Below are positions 1 through 8,959 of a DNA stretch of 22,072 bases, one piece after another (within the stretch, counting starts at the first letter, position 1; the number at the start of each line of letters is the position of its first letter). The stretch is from the IMG/VR virus record IMGVR_UViG_3300034082_001924, positions 1 through 22,072 of that record; one strand, 5' to 3'. This stretch comes from a virus. The position numbers were made by a program, and so were the translations under genes. The notes under the pieces were generated by a model that had not been told where the DNA came from, ran no database searches, and saw nothing but the letters and a program-made list of their open reading frames with translations.

Positions 1-771
1 CCGACTAATACTGTAACACCTACTAATACACCTACTAACACACCAACTAATACTCCGACTAATACTGTAACACCTACTAATACTCCGACCAACACACCTA
101 CACCAACCAATACACCAACACCAACTGTAAACTGTTCATTTGGTATTAGCATTGTTGTGTTAGCACCAACTCCAACACCTACGACAACTAATACAGTAAC
201 TCCAACCAACACACCTACTAACACACCTACTAACACACCTACTAACACACCAACAAATACGGTAACACCTACTAATACACCTACTAACACACCAACCAAC
301 ACACCAACTAATACTCCGACCAATACACCAACACCAACAAATACTCCGACCAATACTCCAACTAATACTCCAACCAATACTTCGACTAATACACCAACTC
401 CGACCAACACACCTACACCAACCAATACACCAACACCAACTGTAAACTGTTCATTTGGTATTAGCATTGTTGTGTTAGGACCAACCCCAACCCCAACTGC
501 GACTAATACTGCAACGCCAACCAACACACCAACTAATACACCAACTAATACCCCAACTAATACTCCGACTAATACTGTAACACCTACTAATACTCCGACC
601 AACACACCAACTAATACTCCGACTAATACTGTAACACCTACTAATACACCTACTAACACACCAACTAATACTCCGACTAATACTGTAACACCAACTAATA
701 CTCCGACCAACACCCCAACTAACACAGCAACACCAACTAAAACACCAACGGGAACGCCTACACCAACTCCA
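1..771 (+). repeat. Coding tandem repeats (PTNT units) in the fibre gene
   Basis: Hexanucleotide units coding Pro-Thr and Asn-Thr alternate across the region. A higher-order unit of 54 bases (18 codons, [18 protein letters not shown]) recurs in the block from about 570 to 720. A larger arrangement repeats with a period of 315 bases: the segment coding [12 protein letters not shown] begins at 127 and again at 442. Synonymous codons differ between units (CCA, CCT, CCG; ACT, ACA, ACC), so the array has some age, yet the near-identical blocks suggest continuing expansion and contraction. Such a Thr-rich stretch would be extended and could be glycosylated; that is inference. Confidence 0.9.
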
Positions 772-1836
772 TCATTACCAGCATTAACGGTATCGGTAAG
801 TTCAAGTTCATTACAATCATGTTATAATGTTAGTGATGCTTCATTTACATTAAGTGCAAGTGGTGGAAATGGTGGAACTTACGAATATTCTAAAAACAAT
901 AGTGACTGGCAATTATCTGCAACATTTAGTAGTTTGGCGGGAACGTCACATACTGGTTATGTTAGAAATAGTAATAGAGTCGGGACCGTAGCTCAGGTTG
1001 TAGTAAGTAGTTTGGCTAGAACAGCACCAAACGCAACTAGAACGGTAACAAATGTAAGTTGTAACGGCGGTGCGGATGGGTCTATTGCAGTTTCATCAGG
1101 TACGGGTGGTTCTGGTGCATCATACAGTGCTTCGACAGATAACTCAACTTATTTTGCATTACCTAAAACATTCTATTCATTAAACGCAGCAAATAGTCCA
1201 TATACAATTTACGTTAAAGATGGTGCAGGTTGCGTACAATCTTACGCACAAACAATCACACAACCTACAGCACAAACATGTGAAATTTCACTTGCGGCTT
1301 ACGATGATGGAACCAATATCGGTCAAATTACGGCATCATTAGGTGGTGGAACGGGAGTTAAAACAGTTAAATTATATTTAGACACTTCAGCACCGTATAG
1401 TGACTACTCAACCGATACTTTAGTTGCAACTCAGACAGGTGTTTCAAATGGCGGAACACATACATTCACTGGTTTAAATTGTAACACTTCAAAATATTGG
1501 GTTCAAGTTACAGATGCAAATGGATGTGTTGTTAATTCAACAACATCTATAAATGTTTGTAGTTTTATTTTAACAAATAGAGTTAGATTTAATACCACAG
1601 CAAATTCAGCAGATGGAGGGGACATGGTAAATCCTATTCATTTAAGAAATGACGATTATGTTAATTATGTGGCGAATGGAAATAGATACAGTGCTGGTAT
1701 GATTTTATATAGAGATGGGTCAGGTCTTGCATGGAATCAAGGTTCGGGATATATATTTGATCTTTTTGGTAGTAATTGTGCTCTTGCCATAAGTTCAGGT
1801 GGTTTAATATCGGGAGCACAAACCAACTGTTTATAG
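1..1836 (+). CDS. Tail fibre / adhesin-like protein with Pro-Thr-Asn repeats and SprB-type domains (5' end missing)
   Basis: The reading frame is open from base 1, so the true start lies upstream; the GTG at 157 is only an internal in-frame codon. The N-terminal part to about base 771 is almost wholly TPTN repeats, broken twice by the segment [12 protein letters not shown]. After that come Ser/Thr/Gly-rich beta-type domains. One, at about bases 1040-1280, has the SprB-repeat pattern: [10 protein letters not shown], then [13 protein letters not shown], then TITQPT. A second, with [11 protein letters not shown], follows at about 1290-1560. SprB repeats are known from Bacteroidota surface adhesins used in gliding. 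A further domain of about 90 residues ends the protein. The low-complexity stalk plus globular C-terminus, next to baseplate genes, suggests a host-contacting fibre. The late motif at 1859 follows it. Role inferred; fold class fairly sure, exact function not. Confidence 0.75.
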   Translation, partial: PTNTVTPTNTPTNTPTNTPTNTVTPTNTPTNTPTPTNTPTPTVNCSFGISIVVLAPTPTPTTTNTVTPTNTPTNTPTNTPTNTPTNTVTPTNTPTNTPTNTPTNTPTNTPTPTNTPTNTPTNTPTNTSTNTPTPTNTPTPTNTPTPTVNCSFGISIVVLGPTPTPTATNTATPTNTPTNTPTNTPTNTPTNTVTPTNTPTNTPTNTPTNTVTPTNTPTNTPTNTPTNTVTPTNTPTNTPTNTATPTKTPTGTPTPTPSLPALTVSVSSSSLQSCYNVSDASFTLSASGGNGGTYEYSKNNSDWQLSATFSSLAGTSHTGYVRNSNRVGTVAQVVVSSLARTAPNATRTVTNVSCNGGADGSIAVSSGTGGSGASYSASTDNSTYFALPKTFYSLNAANSPYTIYVKDGAGCVQSYAQTITQPTAQTCEISLAAYDDGTNIGQITASLGGGTGVKTVKLYLDTSAPYSDYSTDTLVATQTGVSNGGTHTFTGLNCNTSKYWVQVTDANGCVVNSTTSINVCSFILTNRVRFNTTANSADGGDMVNPIHLRNDDYVNYVANGNRYSAGMILYRDGSGLAWNQGSGYIFDLFGSNCALAISSGGLISGAQTNCL

Positions 1837-1858
1837 AATACAAAATAAAAAATATAGA

Positions 1859-1866
1859 TATTTATA
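1859..1866 (+). promoter_or_regulatory. Candidate late-promoter motif TATTTATA
   Basis: TATTTATA lies in GATATTTATAATAAAAG, 24 bases before the ATG at 1891. Similar sites precede the genes at 2669, 3255, 6641 and 17355. The T4 late promoter is TATAAATA, the reverse complement of this motif, so orientation and function are not settled. Confidence 0.45.
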
Positions 1867-1890
1867 ATAAAAGAAATAAAAATTTAAAAA

Positions 1891-2586
1891 ATGCCAGGAT
1901 ATTTCCCGACTTCCCAAGTTAGTGTACAATTAACAGGGACATCATCAGTACCAAATAATTTTACAGTTGAAATCTATAAATGGGATGTTGCAACTGATGC
2001 TGCGGTTTATGATAGAACAATTGTTACAGGTTTAACGAGAACCACAACTTCATCAGTAAATAGTGGATCATTAGTGGTATCACCTTATTATGGAATTACA
2101 GGTATAACAGGTTTAGATAATTATGTTAAATTAACAAGTACTACCTCATGTAGTACAACTGCAACACAAGATATTACAACCGCAGCATTAACGGTTTATC
2201 AACCAAGTAGTGGTACATTAACTGAAAATTATGCTAGTTCAATTAATTATGATAGCTTTGCCCAAAATGGAAGTTATTTAGCTTCAGGTAATCACCAAAT
2301 GGCAACTATTGACACATTGTCTTATATAACCGCATCTGATTTTGAATTAGTCTATATTAGTGGAACATATACATCAGGAGGCGCTACGGTTACAGGAACA
2401 TATGCTAATGGACCATTCAGTAGTTTTTCAGTAACTAAAACAGGTAAATCATTTTCATTATTTGGTGCAGCTAACACATCTTTATTGGCCGATAATAATA
2501 AAATTCATGGTATCGTTAGGTTAACATATACACCATCTGGAGAACATGTTGATTTCAATTACTATTATAATCCAGTAACTATATAA
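1891..2586 (+). CDS. Putative virion (tail/baseplate-associated) protein, 231 aa
   Basis: I do not recognise the family. The protein is rich in Ser, Thr, Gly and Tyr, has few charged residues and no signal peptide or membrane segment, and alternates short hydrophobic and polar stretches as all-beta phage structural proteins do. It starts with MPGYFPTSQ after an A-rich leader with no Shine-Dalgarno sequence, typical of Bacteroidota genes. It lies between the fibre gene and further structural genes and has its own upstream TATTTATA motif, so late expression is likely. The composition matches the C-terminal part of the fibre protein just upstream, so it may be a fibre tip, adaptor or decoration protein. 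Structural role is an inference from position and composition. Confidence 0.6.
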   Translation: MPGYFPTSQVSVQLTGTSSVPNNFTVEIYKWDVATDAAVYDRTIVTGLTRTTTSSVNSGSLVVSPYYGITGITGLDNYVKLTSTTSCSTTATQDITTAALTVYQPSSGTLTENYASSINYDSFAQNGSYLASGNHQMATIDTLSYITASDFELVYISGTYTSGGATVTGTYANGPFSSFSVTKTGKSFSLFGAANTSLLADNNKIHGIVRLTYTPSGEHVDFNYYYNPVTI

Positions 2587-2644
2587 TTAAAACCCCTTTA
2601 TTTACATTAAATTAATCTTTACATTACCTAAAACCTAATAAAGA

Positions 2645-2652
2645 TATTTATA
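2645..2652 (+). promoter_or_regulatory. Candidate late-promoter motif TATTTATA
   Basis: TATTTATA in AAGATATTTATAGG, 16 bases before the ATG at 2669, in the 82-base gap after the previous gene. No other structure or terminator hairpin was seen in that gap. Confidence 0.45.
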
Positions 2653-2668
2653 GGTGTAAATAATTTAT

Positions 2669-3229
2669 ATGTCAGATTTATTTGGAAGTATGTCTTTTTA
2701 TGTTCCGTCTTACCCAAAAGATGGAGAAGTCCAATCTGGTATTACACAAAACTATTTAAACGATTATGAATATAATCCAGCAACGGGATATACGTCATTT
2801 TCATATATTGGTATTGGAACAAGTAGATTGTCCGAATTAAAAAAATACGGAACAACCGGATATACACAAAATTTACTCTATAGTTCAAAAACTGAAAATA
2901 ACGTATCTATTGATTTCACTGGATATACTTTTACATATTCAGGAAAAACAGGAACTACCACAACATTACAATATTACGATAGGTCAGATGGATACACTGA
3001 AATTGCAGGAAATACAACTGGATTTACCAAGGAAGAAGTTTTTGAACAGGTATTAACAAGAAATGAACATTTCTTGGGGTTTGTGGAACAACCAACCGTT
3101 TATTCGGACATTTTTGTGGAACGAGGTAAATTGGGCGTTATGGAAAGGAACTTCAGATTAAGTGAAATTGACAGTATGGGTGAATTGAGTATATATGGAA
3201 ATGGGTATTTTAAAGTTAGAAAACAATAA
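2669..3229 (+). CDS. Putative tail/baseplate structural protein, 186 aa
   Basis: Family not named with confidence. The first 120 residues are Tyr-, Thr- and Gly-rich and likely beta. The C-terminal 45 residues are more compact and charged, around DIFVERGKLGVMERNFRLSE and then the ending GNGYFKVRKQ. From memory, similar endings (a VERGK...ERxxRLxE core followed by GNGYF) occur in structural proteins encoded near baseplate genes of other T4-like phages; this was not checked. No transmembrane segment is visible. The gene stands alone between two copies of the late motif, so it may be its own transcription unit or part of a nested late series with the next gene. The ATG at 2669 is the natural start, 16 bases after the motif. 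Confidence 0.6.
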   Translation: MSDLFGSMSFYVPSYPKDGEVQSGITQNYLNDYEYNPATGYTSFSYIGIGTSRLSELKKYGTTGYTQNLLYSSKTENNVSIDFTGYTFTYSGKTGTTTTLQYYDRSDGYTEIAGNTTGFTKEEVFEQVLTRNEHFLGFVEQPTVYSDIFVERGKLGVMERNFRLSEIDSMGELSIYGNGYFKVRKQ

Positions 3230-3235
3230 GATTTA

Positions 3236-3243
3236 TATTTATT
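3236..3243 (+). promoter_or_regulatory. Candidate late-promoter motif, one-base variant TATTTATT
   Basis: The context ATATTTATTAATAAAAGAAA closely matches ATATTTATAATAAAAGAAA ahead of the 1891 gene, with one inserted base. The ATG at 3255 follows 11 bases later. Confidence 0.4.
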
Positions 3244-3254
3244 AATAAAAGAAA

Positions 3255-4163
3255 ATGGCAGTAGGATCATATGGTATTGTAAGACCCGCAGATGTATCAC
3301 CAGCAGACGTAGATATATTTTATCATTACGTTTCAGATAGAACTGCGAACGTTACACCAACATTAACAAAATTAGATTCCACAGCAATATTAACACCAGT
3401 GTTTCATAATGAAACGACAGGTGGTGTTGCAAATAAAGAAATTTTAGGTGGTTTATATAATCTGAAATTACAAGCCGGTCAATTCTCTGAATTAGGAATT
3501 TACACATTACATTTACGTCCTAAACAAGTTAGAACTACAATTATGGATTGTGGAGTTTTGGCTTCACTTCCATCGGTTAGAGGGTTGGTTATTGACATTG
3601 GTAATGTACCGGTTGATGACCAAGGTAAGTTTACACCACAGGGATTAGTTGGATATAGAATTGAATATATTAATAAGACCAATTACCAAAAAGTTCCAAA
3701 CTTTTATAGATTGGTAACTTCATCTTTTTATTGTGTACCAACTACCGCAAATTTATCAAACTCAACAGATAAGGCGATAAGGTATCAATATACCGATTCA
3801 TCATCTAACTTTATATTTTTAACAGTAACACCAAGTTCATCACCATCAAGTAGACCAAATGTGGTTCCATTTATTGGTGAACCAGGTCAAAGTATTATTT
3901 TAACAAATACATTCTTCAACCCAACAACGGTTGAAATTGAAATGGTTGAACATGATGCATCAACATTGGCACACGCTCTTTACGGTGACCAAACTAAGGC
4001 AATTGCTCCAGGTATTTACACTATCTACGATAAGGATAAGAATATCTATAAACAATACAATCTTTATGAAATTAAAGACCAATTTAATGAGACATTATAT
4101 GAAGTTCGTGAAGAAAGAACAAGCGTTGATGAAACCTTAAATTTAGATAACATAACAGGATAA
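3255..4163 (+). CDS. Putative tail/baseplate protein, 302 aa
   Basis: Not a family I can name. The N-terminus reads MAVGSYGIVRPADVSPADVD and is followed by a mixed alpha/beta segment with ILGGLYNLKLQAGQFSELGI and IYTLHLRPKQVRTTI, then a Ser/Pro-rich loop (SSSPSSRP, about residue 200) and a C-terminal part with EVEMVEHDAST-like residues and YDKDKNIYKQYNLYEIKDQ. The protein is soluble, without membrane segments. Its stop codon overlaps the start of the next gene by one base (TAATG), so the two are almost certainly translated together, which points to the same baseplate subassembly. The ATG at 3255 lies directly after an A-rich leader. Structural role is inferred from context. Confidence 0.65.
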   Translation: MAVGSYGIVRPADVSPADVDIFYHYVSDRTANVTPTLTKLDSTAILTPVFHNETTGGVANKEILGGLYNLKLQAGQFSELGIYTLHLRPKQVRTTIMDCGVLASLPSVRGLVIDIGNVPVDDQGKFTPQGLVGYRIEYINKTNYQKVPNFYRLVTSSFYCVPTTANLSNSTDKAIRYQYTDSSSNFIFLTVTPSSSPSSRPNVVPFIGEPGQSIILTNTFFNPTTVEIEMVEHDASTLAHALYGDQTKAIAPGIYTIYDKDKNIYKQYNLYEIKDQFNETLYEVREERTSVDETLNLDNITG

Positions 4164-6619
4164 TGGCTAAAGTAAGATATAAAGTTCCAAGTGAAGCTGC
4201 TAGTGGTGTAGAAACATTTAGTGATAAATTAGTCGGCACACAGATTACTGATGGTACTAGTCAACTGACTAATACGAACTTTGATATTAATAGAGTCATT
4301 CCTGAAAAAGACAGTAAGGATTTTAAATCACAACCTTTTTCTGATTTCTTAACATTAAAAGATTTAAAGGAAGAATTAAGCGCTGCAACCACACAAAACG
4401 GTAGAGCAAAGAAAAAAGAAAAAATTAAATTTAAAGGTGGAATTAATGATGCTGGTAAATCTTTATATGGTTCATTAAAACAAAGATTAGAAGCGTCAAT
4501 ATCAAATATTATTACAAATTTTCCTGCGGCAATACTAGTTGATAAAGATAGTCCCATTAAAAGTGTTGACGTCACATTATCAGGAATAACATATAGTGAA
4601 AGCGCAAAGACAACTGATTTTTATATTCAAAAATCAATTTTATTTAATCCGTTTGATATTACACTTATTAAACCATTAAGTAATACTTTACCAACAACTG
4701 ATAACACAATAAGAAATTTTTATTCTTCATATACAAAATATGTTTTAGTTTATAATAATCTAACATATGATATTGTTTCATATACCGAACCTAACGCATT
4801 AAATTTAATTAAATTAAAAGTTAAAGGAAAACCATTCACAGGTTCAACAATAAACGATAGTGTTTTAATAAGACCAAATGATGGAATTACCGAAGAATTT
4901 TTTAGTGGGTTAGATGAATTAGAAACTCTTTTATTAAATAGAGAAACCAATCCAAAATATCAAGCAAGTTTTAAAGTACCGAAAGATAGTTTAGACGAAA
5001 CTAAAACTGAAATCGTTAATGTATATGTTAATTGGCCAACAACTAAAGATAATTGGAATTTACAAATAGTTGGCATTGATTATGCTGATTACATTAGTCA
5101 ATTAAGTAGTTTAGGTGATGAGATTGATGATTACAAATCTAATTTAATTGTAAGATTTTTAACTGCACCACAATTATTTGAGTTTGACACGGATGACCAA
5201 AAGGCACAATCAATATTTCAATTATATGGTCAGTCATTTGATAGAGTAAAAAAATATATAGATAATATTGCTTACGTACGTAATGTAAGTTATGATGGAA
5301 TAAATAATATTCCCGATGTGTTATTGAAAAATCTTTCACAAACATTAGGACTAACAACCACAAATCTATTTGATGAAAAAACATTAGAGGATACATTATA
5401 CACTAGACAAAATAGTGTATTTGATGGTTTATTAGTTGGTAAGACATTAATAGAGGCAGAGTATGAATTTTATAGAAGATTATTAGTTAATCTTACTCAT
5501 CTTTATAAATCTAAAGGAACTAGAGTATCTATAGAATTTTTCTTAAAATTTTTAGGTGCACCTGAACCAATGATTAAAATTGACGAACATGTATATAATG
5601 TAACAAAATTACCAAACAACCCTGATTTAGAAACCGATTTATATGATGTAATTCAAGGAACAAAAGTTGATACTTTAGTAACAGGAACAACCGCAGTTAC
5701 AGGAAGTATTTTTACATATTATAGTGGAGGAACAACAGGATTAACAAGTGGATATACGTTTGCAACTGGTTCAGTTACAAGTTCATCAACATTAAGTAGA
5801 GATGAATATCCAATTGACGAAAATGGATTACCAAGAAAAACAACAAATTTATCTTCGGACATATTTTTTCAAAAAGGTTCAGGATGGAATGATTTAACTT
5901 TAGATCATAGGTCTAGTACAATTATTGATACGGATTTATCTAGTGGATCATTTGTTAATGGAGTTTTTCAATTAACAGGTAGAACTAAAACCATTAAAAC
6001 AAAATCAAAAGATTATACTTACGGAGAAGAATATTTTGATAATTTTAGAACACTACCAGGATTAGACTATGGGTTTAACATTGAAGGTTCAATTGACAAT
6101 AAAAAGGCATCCGTTGTTACTGACGATGACTCATCTAAATTAATTCTTAATAGAAAAAATATTAACATATATCTATCACCGTCACAAACTATTGATTATG
6201 ACGTCTATAGAAGATCAAGAAACAATAGTAAAACATTTGGTAATTTAACGCCACAAACTGGAAATACTTTTGATAATTTTATTAATACAGCATTAAGTCA
6301 AGTTATTACAAATTCAAACAGTATTAAATTTAGTAAATCATACAGTGGATTAACAAATGTTTTTTATGATTACACCACTAACACTGGATTCACCCCATAT
6401 AACTTCACATCGGTTAATGAGTTTATAAACAAAATGAGTCCATCATGGTTAAAAGTTGTAGAACAATTTGTTCCATCAACAACCCTATGGACAGGTGGAA
6501 ACTTAATTGGAAATAACATTTTTAATAGATCAAAATACAATTATAGAAAACCAAGATATGGAGTTTATAGTACAACACCTCATAGTGGAGATACAATTAA
6601 TTGTGAAGAAATAGAATAA
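4163..6619 (+). CDS. Large tail/baseplate protein with a P2 gpI-like segment, 818 aa
   Basis: The N-terminal third (MAKVRYKVPSEAAS onward) is charged and includes a Lys-rich stretch near residue 85. The middle, at about residues 330-480, resembles the phage tail protein I / baseplate wedge type: FLTAPQLFEFDTDDQKAQ, then GQSFDRVKKYIDNIAYVR, then YEFYRRLLVNLTHLYKSKGT and SIEFFLKFLGAPEP. An aligned helical block ending in KSKGT plus a FLxxLGxP-like turn is typical of that group. The C-terminal half is Thr/Ser/Gly-rich and beta-like and ends in CEEIE. It is translationally coupled to the 3255 gene by a one-base overlap. Position between structural genes and size fit a baseplate wedge component, possibly corresponding to T4 gp6 or gp7, but I cannot choose between them. 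Confidence 0.65.
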   Translation: MAKVRYKVPSEAASGVETFSDKLVGTQITDGTSQLTNTNFDINRVIPEKDSKDFKSQPFSDFLTLKDLKEELSAATTQNGRAKKKEKIKFKGGINDAGKSLYGSLKQRLEASISNIITNFPAAILVDKDSPIKSVDVTLSGITYSESAKTTDFYIQKSILFNPFDITLIKPLSNTLPTTDNTIRNFYSSYTKYVLVYNNLTYDIVSYTEPNALNLIKLKVKGKPFTGSTINDSVLIRPNDGITEEFFSGLDELETLLLNRETNPKYQASFKVPKDSLDETKTEIVNVYVNWPTTKDNWNLQIVGIDYADYISQLSSLGDEIDDYKSNLIVRFLTAPQLFEFDTDDQKAQSIFQLYGQSFDRVKKYIDNIAYVRNVSYDGINNIPDVLLKNLSQTLGLTTTNLFDEKTLEDTLYTRQNSVFDGLLVGKTLIEAEYEFYRRLLVNLTHLYKSKGTRVSIEFFLKFLGAPEPMIKIDEHVYNVTKLPNNPDLETDLYDVIQGTKVDTLVTGTTAVTGSIFTYYSGGTTGLTSGYTFATGSVTSSSTLSRDEYPIDENGLPRKTTNLSSDIFFQKGSGWNDLTLDHRSSTIIDTDLSSGSFVNGVFQLTGRTKTIKTKSKDYTYGEEYFDNFRTLPGLDYGFNIEGSIDNKKASVVTDDDSSKLILNRKNINIYLSPSQTIDYDVYRRSRNNSKTFGNLTPQTGNTFDNFINTALSQVITNSNSIKFSKSYSGLTNVFYDYTTNTGFTPYNFTSVNEFINKMSPSWLKVVEQFVPSTTLWTGGNLIGNNIFNRSKYNYRKPRYGVYSTTPHSGDTINCEEIE

Positions 6620-6628
6620 TAACATAAA

Positions 6629-6636
6629 TATTTATA
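6629..6636 (+). promoter_or_regulatory. Candidate late-promoter motif TATTTATA
   Basis: TATTTATA forms half of the perfect 12-base palindrome ATAAATATTTAT (6624-6635). Only four bases separate the motif from the ATG at 6641. If it sets transcription as T4 late sites do, the message would have almost no leader or start inside the gene. Confidence 0.4.
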
Positions 6637-6640
6637 ACAT

Positions 6641-8152
6641 ATGAGCTTTTTAAATACAGGATATTCAGCAACAGTTGCAGCAAGATTAACACAAAAGGGT
6701 AGAAACTCTATTGCAAAAGGTAATTTTGTAGTGAGTTACTTTGCGGTAGGAGATTCTGAATACAATTATAGCGGTGGAACATCAAGTCAGAATATATTGG
6801 CACCATTTGATAAAGATAGTCATATAAAATATCCATTGTGGTATACAAGTGGAAGTACCTTTTTTGGAATACCAGTGGATGGCTCAAATACTACAATATG
6901 TAAGAATTTAGTCACAGCAAATAGTGATTGGACATTGAGTACAGTTTGGGATAAAAATCCGATTGGATTAGTAAATACAGGTACAACTAATCCATATGTT
7001 GGGGTTAAAAATTTATTAGGTTATTCATCATCTTCAGGACAAACATATAATACAGGTACAACAATATATGACACCACAGGAACTGCGGTAACTATATCAC
7101 CTGAAGAACAAAAAGCAATTGCAATATTACATTATACACAGAGCGGAACCACTGGCGACCCTTATAGGTTCTTTAAATATGATGATTACATCTGTATCGA
7201 TAATACGACCGGTCAAACATCGTTTAATGTGACATTGACCTCAATTATGTATCACAGATTAACTGGTGCAACATCGGGAGCAACATTTACAATGGGAACC
7301 ATTGACAAAAAAATGGTATCTAATTACAACTCAAGATATGAATTACCGTATAGAGATTTAGTGGATTATACTGGTAATACGGTTGGTAAAATATTTCACA
7401 ATCAAAAACTTGTAGTATTTGATGATGAGGAAATTGTTGCCGCGTTAGATACATCATCGTCAAGATTTTATACATTAACAGCACCAAAGGTTGATGTTTT
7501 GGTCACAAATAATAACCCAATTACTGGATTAACAACAACAGGTAAAACTATGTGGGTTACGTATAAATTTAGTGGAGGTACAGTATCTGATGATTTACCT
7601 TGTAATTATTTTATGAAAGTTACAGGGTCGACAAATGATGAAAATGTTACTGTTAAATTTAGTAGTGGTGGATTTAAACATTTAAATAATGGTTATACAG
7701 CAACTCAATTTCATATATTACATCAATTAACAGATAACGGTACAAATCCCGTATCAGATGCTTGGAAGATTAGAAATTACACAGGTGATTTAAGTTCAAT
7801 AGATGATTTGAAAACAGGATTCACATTCACAATTAATCAAACCAAATTTGCGGATACAACAACATATTCATCAAGTTTGTCTTCATTTGGTGTAGATAGA
7901 GCGTTGTCTGGCGGAACAATAACAGGTACGGTTGCATTAGTAAGATCAAGTGATATTGAGGAAATGGTCTTTAAATTGAACCTACCCTCAAATACCTTTA
8001 CAACATCTCAGAACCCAACTTTTACTGGAACATCTAAAATAACTGAAGTTGCTTTATTGAACACAAACAAAGAAGTATTAGCAATGGGTAAATTAGCAAC
8101 CCCATTAACAAGAAGTGGTAATCAGGTAATTGAAGTTAAATTAGATTTCTAA
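6641..8152 (+). CDS. Putative tail/baseplate structural protein, 503 aa
   Basis: The N-terminus MSFLNTGYSATVAARLTQKG, followed by SIAKGNFVVSYFAVGDSEYN, looks like a conserved attachment domain; from memory such openings occur in large virion proteins near the baseplate of T4-like phages (not checked). The rest is Thr/Gly/Ser-rich and beta-like, with many short polar turns, and ends in LTRSGNQVIEVKLDF. No membrane or enzymatic motif is visible. It is the last gene of the structural block; a 38-base AT-rich gap follows before the resolvase gene. It has its own copy of the late motif just upstream. It could be a wedge/fibre connector or a short-fibre protein; I infer only that it is a virion component. 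Confidence 0.6.
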   Translation: MSFLNTGYSATVAARLTQKGRNSIAKGNFVVSYFAVGDSEYNYSGGTSSQNILAPFDKDSHIKYPLWYTSGSTFFGIPVDGSNTTICKNLVTANSDWTLSTVWDKNPIGLVNTGTTNPYVGVKNLLGYSSSSGQTYNTGTTIYDTTGTAVTISPEEQKAIAILHYTQSGTTGDPYRFFKYDDYICIDNTTGQTSFNVTLTSIMYHRLTGATSGATFTMGTIDKKMVSNYNSRYELPYRDLVDYTGNTVGKIFHNQKLVVFDDEEIVAALDTSSSRFYTLTAPKVDVLVTNNNPITGLTTTGKTMWVTYKFSGGTVSDDLPCNYFMKVTGSTNDENVTVKFSSGGFKHLNNGYTATQFHILHQLTDNGTNPVSDAWKIRNYTGDLSSIDDLKTGFTFTINQTKFADTTTYSSSLSSFGVDRALSGGTITGTVALVRSSDIEEMVFKLNLPSNTFTTSQNPTFTGTSKITEVALLNTNKEVLAMGKLATPLTRSGNQVIEVKLDF

Positions 8153-8190
8153 CGATTTACATTTATTTTAAATTACATTATATTAGAATT

Positions 8191-8802
8191 ATGAGTATAG
8201 ATGTAAAATTTAAGAATAAGCCAAAGATACTAGGTCTTGACATTAGCACAAAAACCATAGGGTTTGCTTTGTTTGATATTTCAGGTTCTAAATTATTGGA
8301 ACTAACACATTTTTCCCCAAAAATTAAACCACAACCTGAAGATAAGTTGGAAGAACTTATGATGAAGGCCAATACATTTCAAAGACATTTGGAAGGATAT
8401 AAAGATATGGGTATTACTCGTGTCATCATTGAGGAACCTTTATTAAACTCAAATAACGTTTATACAGTAGGGACATTATTGAGATACAACACAATGATAT
8501 GTAAATTGATTTATGATATTTTTGAGATTGTTCCAACATTCATTTCAACATATAACGCAAGAAAATATGCATTTCCTGATTTAGTGGGTCCAAATGATAA
8601 AGGACGTAATGTATTATTTGGTGGTTATCCAAAAGACATTGATAAGAAACAAGTTATTTGGGATCATGTTAATGATGTATGTCCTGATGTTCAATGGTTG
8701 TATGATAAGAATGGTAAATTGAAAAAAGAAAACTTTGATATGAGTGATGCTGCCACAGCGGTTATTGGTCACTTCAATATGATAAAACAATTGGATAAAT
8801 AA
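8191..8802 (+). CDS. RuvC-like Holliday-junction resolvase / RNase H-fold endonuclease, 203 aa
   Basis: Predicted to resolve branched DNA during phage recombination and before packaging, the job done in T4 by the unrelated endonuclease VII. Acidic residues of the RuvC/RNase H fold are in order: Asp17 in ILGLDISTKTIG, Glu81/Glu82 in RVIIEEPLL, and Asp183/Asp186 in NFDMSDAATAV, where a C-terminal helix carries the last ligand. Length fits phage RuvC-like resolvases. It lies between the structural and replication blocks. The AT-rich 38 bases upstream contain no Shine-Dalgarno sequence and no clear promoter, and downstream is the structured element at 8856-8931. The fold is well supported; junction specificity is inferred from the family and context. 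Confidence 0.82.
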   Translation: MSIDVKFKNKPKILGLDISTKTIGFALFDISGSKLLELTHFSPKIKPQPEDKLEELMMKANTFQRHLEGYKDMGITRVIIEEPLLNSNNVYTVGTLLRYNTMICKLIYDIFEIVPTFISTYNARKYAFPDLVGPNDKGRNVLFGGYPKDIDKKQVIWDHVNDVCPDVQWLYDKNGKLKKENFDMSDAATAVIGHFNMIKQLDK

Positions 8803-8807
8803 TATTT

Positions 8808-8849
8808 GGCAACTTAGATTTTATATTACGATTTAGCAATGATATATTT
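8808..8849 (+). promoter_or_regulatory. Candidate promoter region: GGCAACTTA ... TATATTT
   Basis: GGCAACTTA (8808-8816) is followed 26 bases later by TATATTTA (8843-8850), seven of eight positions matching the Bacteroidota TAnnTTTG element. The same nine-base word with a TATATTT at similar spacing occurs at 12089-12128. Both copies begin a few bases after a stop codon. It would drive the structured RNA just downstream and perhaps the primase operon. A clear TTG element at the usual distance is missing. Confidence 0.35.
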
Positions 8850-8855
8850 AATAAT

Positions 8856-8931
8856 AGGACGGGACAAGGGTTAAAAGCCTTGTTTGGTTGGTAGGAGGTC
8901 AGCGGTGGTGTGCTGGCCTCCATTTTTTTTT
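8856..8931 (+). ncRNA. GC-rich, two-hairpin transcript leader or small RNA ending in a terminator
   Basis: This patch is far richer in G and C than anything nearby. Hairpin 1 pairs ACAAGG (8864-8869) with CCTTGT (8878-8883) and can extend by G-U pairs. Hairpin 2 is the terminator stem at 8894-8921. A G-rich linker holding AGGAGGT (8893-8899) joins them. No open frame of useful length is present and it is not a tRNA. It could be a small RNA, an attenuator, or only the terminator of the upstream unit with an extra hairpin. Confidence 0.4.
8894..8931 (+). terminator. Strong intrinsic terminator between resolvase and primase genes
   Basis: A ten-base-pair stem pairs GGAGGTCAGC (8894-8903) with GCTGGCCTCC (8912-8921), with a single G-U pair and an eight-base loop. 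Nine T residues follow (8923-8931). It separates the late structural/resolvase unit from the replication operon. Confidence 0.88.
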
Positions 8932-8959
8932 ATAAGATTTTTTTGTTATAATATACAAC

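Noticed and set aside
1-771. CRISPR-like or non-coding repeat array
   Set aside because: The units are contiguous hexamers in one open frame coding Pro-Thr-Asn repeats, without spacers.
8850-8925. Possible tRNA in the GC-rich patch
   Set aside because: No cloverleaf, no TTCGA-type loop and no anticodon stem could be drawn; the second stem is a plain terminator.
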